From Planctomycetota bacterium (GTDB lineage Bacteria > Planctomycetota > UBA1135), in the NCBI GenBank assembly GCA_022447335.1, contig JAKVCF010000066.1:1-11850 (forward strand): a DNA stretch of 11,850 nucleotides. Direction: 5' to 3'. A program made the position numbers and the translations under genes. The notes beneath the pieces were generated by a model. The model had not been told where the DNA came from. It ran no database searches and worked only from the letters and a program-made list of their open reading frames with translations. Of this stretch, positions 6,215-11,850 are shown piece after piece. Every line of letters starts with the position of its first letter. The first letter of the stretch is position 1.

Positions 6215-8931
6215 AACGGCTCCTTGTGATCGATGGCACGGCGCTCGCCTTTCGAGCTTTTTTCGCCATTCGTGGTTTGACCGATGACCAAGGTCGCCCA
6301 AGTGGCGCACTGTATGGGTACATCATGTCGGTGTTGCGGGCGATTGAAGATCATCCTGCGGAGTATCTGGCAGTGGCATGGGATCGCCCGGAACCCACCT
6401 TCCGTCATGAGTTAAGCAAAACCTACAAGGCTAACCGCGAAGAGCTAGATCAAGACCTGGAGATGCAGTTCCCATGGATGCGCGAGGTCACCGAGCTACT
6501 CGGGATCCCCTCGCTCGACCGAGTCGGCTACGAAGCGGACGACATCCTGGCTTCGCTTGCGGTACAGGCTGAGGCAGCCGGAATCGAAACACGAATCTTT
6601 TCGAGCGATAAGGACCTTGCGCAGGTCGTGAGCGAGAGGGTCCTGCAATGCCCGCCGCCCAAGCAAAGCGAACCGGCCAAGGTCATGGGGCCGGGTGAAA
6701 TCGTCGAAAAATTCGGCGTCGAACCTAGGCAAATGATCGACTGGCAGGCAATGGTCGGTGACAGCTCGGACAACATCCCAGGAGTACCGGGTGTCGGACC
6801 GAAGCGCGCAACCACGCTCCTTCAGAAATACGGCGACCTGGAAACCGTGCTTGCGCGCGGTCCTAAAGAAGAAAAGGGCAAGCTTGCCGAAAACCTAGCT
6901 GCGCACGCGGACGATGCGCGCGCTGCGCAACAACTGGTACGCATGGTCACCGATCTGGACTTGGGCCCCGTCACCCAGCTCGTCCAGAACCCCCGCCAGC
7001 CCGCCGCGCTCCTAGCCTTCTGTGAAGCGCACGGCTTCCGCAGCCTAGCCGAGCGGTTCGAAGCCGAAACAAACGTCTCGACGGCCGAATGCGGGGCCGC
7101 TTCCCCTGTAGAGGAACGCGACTATCGCACCATCGATCGACCTGAGCTATTAGCAGAACTGCGCGCTGGCCTCGAGGCCAGCGGAGGCTTCGCCTTTGAC
7201 ACCGAGACCACCGACATCGATCCGATGCGCGCACGCTTGGTCGGCATGTCTTTCTGCTGGCAAGCCAGAACCGCTTGGTATGTACCGATGAATCTAGCGG
7301 ATTCGCTGCGCGGACCTGACGGCGAAGATCCTGTCGACTATCTGGCGCCCGTGCTTGCCAACCCGAGAATTCCTAAGCTGGGCCAAAACTTAAAGTACGA
7401 CGTGCACGTCATGCGGCGCGCCGGCGCACCTTTGCAGGGCATCGATTTTGACACGATGAGCGCACACTTTCTGCTTCATCCCGAGGATCGCCACAATCTT
7501 GACGAACTATCACTCAAGTACTTAGGTCTGCGCAAAATACCGACTAAGGAGTTACTGGGAACGGGGAAAAATGCACTGACCATGGACCTAGTACCGATAC
7601 CAGCCGTCTCTGAGTACGCTTGTGAAGACGCGGATGCTACTTGGCAACTGGGGCAGAAACTTAAAGAAGAACTGGGTGAATCCAGAGACGCTGACCAACA
7701 AATCTTGACTGACTTGGAGTTGCCGCTCCTACCAGTATTGGAGCGCATGGAAGCACATGGGATCGCATTGGATAAGAAGATTTTGCGCAATCTCGACCGC
7801 AACCTCGAGAAGCGTCAAGCCAAGCTCGAGAAAATTGTGCACGATGAAGCAGGTGAGCCCTTCAACCTAAACTCACCCAAACAGCTCGGACCTATTTTGT
7901 TCGAAAAGCTCGTCATTCAGGACATCGTTGGCGTGAAACGCGTCGGCAAGACCAAGACCGGCTACAAGACTGACGCTGCCACGCTTGAAAGGTATAGCGG
8001 CGTGCCAATCGTCAACGCCCTCATGGAATACCGCCAGATCACCAAGCTGCGCGGAACTTACCTGGAAGCTCTACCTCGCTATGTACACCCCGAGACCGGG
8101 CGGATTCATACCAGCTTTAACCAAGCCGTAGCAGCTACAGGACGTCTGTCATCAAGCGATCCCAACCTACAGAACATCCCTATCCGCACAGAAGCCGGTC
8201 GCGAAATTCGCCGCGCCTTTATTGCTCCGAAAGACCACTCAATACTGGCTGCAGACTACTCGCAGATTGAACTACGACTAGTCGCGCACATGTCGCAGGA
8301 CCCAGCGCTGATCCAAGCATTCCGAGATGGTGCAGATGTCCACGCCCGGACTGCCGCGCTAGTTTTTGCCGACGGCAACACCGAAGATGTCACTCCGGAA
8401 ATGCGCTCGCGTGCCAAAGCGATCAACTTTGGCATTCTCTACGGGATGGGCCCGCAGCGGCTTGCTCGCGATCTGGATATCAGCTTTACGGATGCACGCA
8501 CCTTCATCGACTCCTACTTTAAAGCGCTGCCAGGCGTGCGCGCCTGGATCGATCAAACTCTGGTCACCGCAACCGAAGTCGGCGCGGTCTATACCCTGTT
8601 TGGCCGCCGCCGCCGCGTACCCGATCTCGCCTCGCAGGACGGACGTGTACGCTCGAATGCAGAAAACATTGCAGTTAACTCGCCCGTCCAGGGATCAGCC
8701 GCTGACCTCATCAAAATGGCTATGATCGCGGTCGATCAGCGGCTGCAGGATGAAGGCCTGACCGCCAAGATGTTGCTGCAGGTCCATGATGAACTGGTCT
8801 TTGAGTGTCCGAATGCCGAACTTGAACAGCTGCAAGTTCTGGTGCGCGAAGAAATGGAAGGTGTATGCGAACTCTCCGTGCCCTTGCACGTGGACATCGG
8901 AACTGGCCCTAATTGGGCAAGTGCACACTAA
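6211..8931 (+). CDS. polA: DNA polymerase I
   Basis: PolA fills gaps, removes RNA primers and completes excision repair. At 906 residues it has all three domains and looks fully active. The 5'-nuclease/FEN domain (about 1-290) shows D8, the YEADD cluster (D110/D111), SSDKD (131-135), DSSDNIPGVPGVGPKRA (184-200) and its helix-hairpin-helix. The 3'-5' exonuclease keeps Exo I FDTET (D330, E332), Exo II NLKYD (N393, D397) and Exo III YACEDAD (Y469, D473), so proofreading should be intact. The polymerase domain has TGRLSSSDPNLQNIP (643-657), motif A DYSQIELR (D682), O-helix R732/K736/F740 with Y744, and motif C QVHDELVFE (D860, E861). Phe at 740 corresponds to the position that disfavours dideoxynucleotides. 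The C-terminus ends NWASAH, close to the family norm. The ATG overlaps the upstream stop by 4 bp (ATGA), so expression depends on the recJ-led transcript. Confidence 0.98.
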   Translation: MKRLLVIDGTALAFRAFFAIRGLTDDQGRPSGALYGYIMSVLRAIEDHPAEYLAVAWDRPEPTFRHELSKTYKANREELDQDLEMQFPWMREVTELLGIPSLDRVGYEADDILASLAVQAEAAGIETRIFSSDKDLAQVVSERVLQCPPPKQSEPAKVMGPGEIVEKFGVEPRQMIDWQAMVGDSSDNIPGVPGVGPKRATTLLQKYGDLETVLARGPKEEKGKLAENLAAHADDARAAQQLVRMVTDLDLGPVTQLVQNPRQPAALLAFCEAHGFRSLAERFEAETNVSTAECGAASPVEERDYRTIDRPELLAELRAGLEASGGFAFDTETTDIDPMRARLVGMSFCWQARTAWYVPMNLADSLRGPDGEDPVDYLAPVLANPRIPKLGQNLKYDVHVMRRAGAPLQGIDFDTMSAHFLLHPEDRHNLDELSLKYLGLRKIPTKELLGTGKNALTMDLVPIPAVSEYACEDADATWQLGQKLKEELGESRDADQQILTDLELPLLPVLERMEAHGIALDKKILRNLDRNLEKRQAKLEKIVHDEAGEPFNLNSPKQLGPILFEKLVIQDIVGVKRVGKTKTGYKTDAATLERYSGVPIVNALMEYRQITKLRGTYLEALPRYVHPETGRIHTSFNQAVAATGRLSSSDPNLQNIPIRTEAGREIRRAFIAPKDHSILAADYSQIELRLVAHMSQDPALIQAFRDGADVHARTAALVFADGNTEDVTPEMRSRAKAINFGILYGMGPQRLARDLDISFTDARTFIDSYFKALPGVRAWIDQTLVTATEVGAVYTLFGRRRRVPDLASQDGRVRSNAENIAVNSPVQGSAADLIKMAMIAVDQRLQDEGLTAKMLLQVHDELVFECPNAELEQLQVLVREEMEGVCELSVPLHVDIGTGPNWASAH

Positions 8932-8937
8932 AGAGGG
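8932..8937 (+). promoter_or_regulatory. Shine-Dalgarno of the antiporter gene
   Basis: AGAGGG begins immediately after the polA TAA and lies 6 nt before the GTG at 8944. It supports that GTG as the start and a continuous transcript from polA. Confidence 0.6.
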
Positions 8938-8943
8938 CTACAG

Positions 8944-10662
8944 GTGATAGAAGGCGTGCTACTGACTGTTGGCTTCCTCCTCGTTGCCGGCGTGATCGGG
9001 GGCTCCTTCGCAAAGTGGGTCAACCTGCCCAAGCTGACCGGCTATTTAGCCGCTGGCATTGCGATCGGCCACCAGGGATTTGACCTGCTTCCACACAATC
9101 AAATCGACGCGCTGTCGATGCCAGTAAACGAGTTGGCTATGGCACTGGTGCTGTTTGTACTGGGCGGCCAATTCCGATTTTCCAGCATTCGTGATCACTT
9201 CAAGCCTCTAATGGCCATGTCGCTGTTTGAGTCGGGGATCACTTTCGTCTTGGTGACAGCGCTAACTTACCCAGTATTGGGCTCATTGGGCGGCTCCATT
9301 CTTTTGGGCGTGATGGCGATCGCGGTAGCCCCTGCAACCACCGTCGAAGTCCTGCGCGAGTATCGGGCCGAAGGTCCGGTCAGTGACGGCCTCCGCCTGC
9401 TCTGCGCACTCTCCAACGTTTGGGCGATCCTCTTCTTCGAAATAGCACTTCTAGTGCTGTTTGCATTGAGCGGCTTTGACGCCACTCCATGGGACGCTGC
9501 CTGGGACGTACTCGGTGCAATGCTCTACGGACTCATCGCGGGGCATGCCCTAATCCTCATGCAGGAGCGCATTGGCCGTGGCAACTATTCCGTCGCGCTA
9601 CTTACCACGCTACTGCTGACTATCGGCGTCTGCCAAGCGACTGGCGTCCCCCATATGCTCGCCATGCTGGTGACTGGCAGCGTTGTAGTCAACCGCTCTC
9701 GATTCTTTGACCCCGTCGTCGAGTCGATGGAGCACTTTGCTCAACCCGCCTACGTCGCCTTCTTCGTGCTAAGCGGCATGCACCTAGACTTCCAAATCCT
9801 GGTTGATAACTGGGTAGCAGCAAGCCTCTACGTACTGGCACGCGTAATTGGCAAGGTTATAGGCGCGCGTGTCGCGTTGCGCACAATTCAGGACGCCATT
9901 CCGGGTCTCGAAGCACATGGCGGGCCTCCAATTGGCCTTGGCCTGCTCTGCCAAGCTGGTGCAGCTATTGCATTGGCGACCCTCGCCGGTGAATACGATG
10001 AAGAGCTCGGCAAACAGTTACTGTCAATTGTGCTCGGCGCGGTGGTGATTTTTGAATTGATAGGCCCGATCCTAGTCCGCCACGTTGCAATCGCGGCCGG
10101 TGAGGTACGCATCAGCGAATTGATGAAAGGTGGGCATCGCAAGGAAGAAAAAGTTCCCTGGTTTAACGTCATGGGCCGCGCCTTCCGCGGCCGCGATGTC
10201 GCCGCAACCGGCATGACGCTGGACGATCTAAAGGTTGAACAGATCATGCGCCGTTCACCGCGCTCTCTAGACGCTGCATCCAGCCTGGACGAAGTACTGC
10301 GCTTCGCCAATCATTCGCCTTTCAACCAATTCCCAGTGATCGGTAGAGAAGACAAGCTGATTGGGGTCATTGCGCTTCAAGACCTCGAACAAGTCGCCTT
10401 TGACCGCCGCGTCACCGGCTTGATGATCGCCCGCGACTTGGTCAGTTCGGAACCATCGCAATGCTCGCTGCTACAGACAGCTAGCCTCTCCGAAGCCGTG
10501 GCTTTCTTTCAGGAGTATGAACTGAATACCGCAGCGGTCGTCAATGACAGGAACCGCGGCGGCTTGGTAGGAATGATCGAGCGAGCCGAAGTACTGGGAC
10601 TCGTTCGATCACTCCAGGGAAAGGCGACTACTACTCCTGCTGGGAAGCTCTCGAACCCGTAA
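8944..10662 (+). CDS. CPA2-type cation/proton antiporter with tandem CBS domains
   Basis: This is an inner-membrane transporter of the Na+/H+ exchanger (KefB/CPA2) fold: about 380 residues of hydrophobic helices, then a cytosolic tail. The start LPKLTGYLAAGIAIG (28-42) and FVLGGQFRF (71-79) match the family's first helices. A helix near 300-310 (ARVIGKVIGARVA) carries the basic residues expected of CPA2 proteins. The discontinuous-helix site that usually reads Asp-Asp (Gln-Asp in KefC) instead reads ALSNVWAIL, with Ser157-Asn158. So the normal ion-binding Asp is missing there by my alignment. After a linker (about 385-428), two CBS domains follow (about 431-482 and 490-556), which usually bind adenine nucleotides; no Kef-type RCK/TrkA-N domain is present. 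Cation specificity is unknown, and channel-like or altered antiport activity is possible. The GTG at 8944 has a good Shine-Dalgarno. The last 32 bp overlap the convergent SPFH gene. Confidence 0.85.
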   Translation: MIEGVLLTVGFLLVAGVIGGSFAKWVNLPKLTGYLAAGIAIGHQGFDLLPHNQIDALSMPVNELAMALVLFVLGGQFRFSSIRDHFKPLMAMSLFESGITFVLVTALTYPVLGSLGGSILLGVMAIAVAPATTVEVLREYRAEGPVSDGLRLLCALSNVWAILFFEIALLVLFALSGFDATPWDAAWDVLGAMLYGLIAGHALILMQERIGRGNYSVALLTTLLLTIGVCQATGVPHMLAMLVTGSVVVNRSRFFDPVVESMEHFAQPAYVAFFVLSGMHLDFQILVDNWVAASLYVLARVIGKVIGARVALRTIQDAIPGLEAHGGPPIGLGLLCQAGAAIALATLAGEYDEELGKQLLSIVLGAVVIFELIGPILVRHVAIAAGEVRISELMKGGHRKEEKVPWFNVMGRAFRGRDVAATGMTLDDLKVEQIMRRSPRSLDAASSLDEVLRFANHSPFNQFPVIGREDKLIGVIALQDLEQVAFDRRVTGLMIARDLVSSEPSQCSLLQTASLSEAVAFFQEYELNTAAVVNDRNRGGLVGMIERAEVLGLVRSLQGKATTTPAGKLSNP

Positions 10663-11719
10663 GGCCGATCAGCATCTGTGTCAGCTGACTCAGATCCAAG
10701 ATCAGCGGCACCGCCGGATCGTCACTATTCAGAGTTACGTTGGGCATTTTTAGATTTTTCGCCGCATGGATTGCCAGCAGAATCTGGCCACCCTCTGAGT
10801 TCAGCGCCTCGGTCCTCAGCTGATTGCGCAGCGCCTCAGCCTTCTCAATTGCGAGCTGACCATTGGCCTCAGCAATCACACGCCCAGCCTCACCCTCAGC
10901 GACCGTCCGCTGCTGATAGATGCGAGCTTCCGACTCGATCTCCGCAATAAGCACTTCGTACTCCGAACGCTTCTCCTGAATGCGCTTCTCCCAATCCTGT
11001 GTCAGACCCAATTCTGCAGCCTGAATCTGACGCTCGATCAGATTTACCGTCTTCTCTTCCTCGGCCTGCAGGGTCAGCGCTCCATCCAAATTGGCTTTCT
11101 GGCGCAAAAACTGCTTTTCCTGCAACTTCGTTTCATACTGCGCTTCGAATGAAATTCGACGAATCAGAATCGCCTCCGCAGTGCAGAAGAACTCCGAAAA
11201 GGCCTCATCTAATACCGGCAGCGTCTGATCCACTTGAGATAGGCGTATCTCAGTCGACTGCAGATCTTCTGAACTTAGCTTGGCAAGTTCAGCCAACAGC
11301 ACACTCAGCGCCTTCGACTTCACACGCTCGCGATAGCGCTGGGTAAGACCTTTGGACACAATCGCATGCGCTTCACCTTCACGAATCTGATACGCGACGG
11401 AGACGTCAATCGAGACCAGGTTGTTGTCGCGCGTACGAATATTGAGCGGCGGGTTGAAAGAGTCCGTCTCGCTAACTCCCCGACCAATAGCACCTGACTG
11501 CGTGAAATGAATAAAGTGTGTCTTAGCCGGCAGCATGTACCACTTGTGATAACCGCTAACACCCAAGTGGAAGCCAGTCGCAAAGTCATCTTCGACAATG
11601 CCACCTCCCCACATGTACTGTTTGACACCAATCGTGGCGGGAGGGATCCGCTTGAACAGCACTGCCAGAAAAACCGGCGTGAGGATCAGGATGACGAGTA
11701 ACAAAGTGAGCTTTTTCAT
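10631..11719 (-). CDS. SPFH/band-7 (prohibitin-like) membrane-anchored protein
   Basis: This 362-residue protein has one N-terminal membrane anchor (about 4-22, preceded by MKK) and no lipobox. An SPFH/band-7 domain follows (about 27-195), with the familiar start PPATIGVKQY and the NIRTRDNNLVSIDVSVAYQI strand pair (93-112). A long charged coiled coil (about 197-305) contains AEGEAGRVIAEANGQLAIEKA, typical of stomatin/prohibitin proteins. SPFH proteins oligomerise into membrane rings or microdomains and often regulate proteases or transporters; the partner here cannot be read from the sequence. The ATG at 11719 is preceded by GGGAGGT at 5 nt and overlaps the TGA of the upstream gene by 4 bp, so the two are probably one operon. 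Its TAG lies inside the 3' end of the antiporter gene on the other strand. Specific assignment to HflK/HflC, flotillin or stomatin subfamily is not supported. Confidence 0.85.
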   Translation of the reverse strand: MKKLTLLLVILILTPVFLAVLFKRIPPATIGVKQYMWGGGIVEDDFATGFHLGVSGYHKWYMLPAKTHFIHFTQSGAIGRGVSETDSFNPPLNIRTRDNNLVSIDVSVAYQIREGEAHAIVSKGLTQRYRERVKSKALSVLLAELAKLSSEDLQSTEIRLSQVDQTLPVLDEAFSEFFCTAEAILIRRISFEAQYETKLQEKQFLRQKANLDGALTLQAEEEKTVNLIERQIQAAELGLTQDWEKRIQEKRSEYEVLIAEIESEARIYQQRTVAEGEAGRVIAEANGQLAIEKAEALRNQLRTEALNSEGGQILLAIHAAKNLKMPNVTLNSDDPAVPLILDLSQLTQMLIGLTGSRASQQE

Positions 11720-11850
11720 TGCTGACCTCCCGGACGGACCGCGCCGCCCATGTGTTCAATCCGTACTGGAGCCGGATCGCGGCGATACGGAACTATCTCA
11801 AATATAATTTCCTCGAACTTGCGCGCCAGCTCTTCACGAACCAGCACTTC
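11716..11850 (-). CDS. C-terminal end of an unidentified protein (5' part beyond the window)
   Basis: Reading the minus strand from the right edge gives an open frame of 44 residues ending in TGA at 11716-11718. It starts EVLVREELARKFEEIIFEIV, a charged amphipathic helix, and continues through a Pro/Arg-rich stretch to a Gly-rich tail ending RPGGQQ. The frame is open to the window edge, its stop overlaps the SPFH start (ATGA), and it contains that gene's Shine-Dalgarno; these support a real upstream gene in the same operon. I do not recognise the family from this fragment. SPFH genes are often paired with another SPFH gene or with a membrane protein, but nothing visible here distinguishes those options. 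Confidence 0.6.
   Translation of the reverse strand, partial: EVLVREELARKFEEIIFEIVPYRRDPAPVRIEHMGGAVRPGGQQ
11725..11731 (-). promoter_or_regulatory. Strong Shine-Dalgarno of the SPFH gene, inside the upstream gene
   Basis: GGGAGGT on the minus strand lies 5 nt before the ATG at 11719. It is embedded in the last codons of the upstream reading frame, an arrangement that allows translational coupling through the ATGA overlap. Confidence 0.75.

Noticed and set aside
10678..11346. Two plus-strand frames of 90 and 115 codons opposite the SPFH gene
   Set aside because: Their translations are Ser/Pro-rich without domains, while the minus-strand frame is a clear SPFH protein with a strong Shine-Dalgarno.
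1..11850. CRISPR arrays, insertion sequences, tRNA or rRNA genes, riboswitches
   Set aside because: I found no regular direct repeats, transposase, cloverleaf or known riboswitch core by eye, and nearly all of the window is coding.

Overview
The window looks like the chromosome of a Gram-negative bacterium. It is moderately GC-rich, uses GTG as well as ATG starts, and carries mostly housekeeping genes. The protein families (SelA, a proteobacterial-style YqaA-like membrane protein, DNA polymerase I with both exonucleases intact) fit Proteobacteria in the broad sense, perhaps a deltaproteobacterial or myxococcal-type lineage. That placement is an impression from protein style, not a measured result. 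I see no mobile element, CRISPR array, tRNA or rRNA.

Layout, left to right. A hybrid sensor histidine kinase on + (2-2236, 5' end outside the window) has membrane segments, a PAS-like region, HisKA and HATPase domains and two receiver domains. It converges on selA (minus, 2368-3753), which encodes the PLP enzyme that makes selenocysteinyl-tRNA. The 131-bp gap between them holds inverted repeats but no clear T-tract terminator. selA diverges from a tightly packed + strand operon: recJ (single-strand 5'-3' exonuclease), a YqaA/VTT-domain membrane protein, polA (DNA polymerase I), and a CPA2-type cation/proton antiporter with two CBS domains. recJ/yqaA and yqaA/polA each overlap by 4 bp (GTGA, ATGA), and the antiporter starts 12 bp after polA with its own Shine-Dalgarno, so co-transcription and translational coupling are likely. 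The antiporter converges on and overlaps, by 32 bp, an SPFH/band-7 protein on the minus strand. That gene itself overlaps by 4 bp the 3' end of another minus-strand gene entering from the right edge.

Functionally, recJ and polA together supply resection, gap filling and primer removal for DNA repair. The two membrane genes in the same operon have no obvious mechanistic link to repair. SelA implies a selenoprotein pathway, but selB and selC are not in the window.

The points most worth a second look are: (1) the antiporter, which has Ser-Asn where CPA2 antiporters normally carry the ion-binding Asp pair and has CBS domains in place of a Kef-type RCK domain; (2) the likely leaderless GTG start of recJ in a 47-bp divergent gap; and (3) the SPFH gene coupled to an unidentified partner at the right edge. 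I do not see convincing evidence for a wholly new biological system here.
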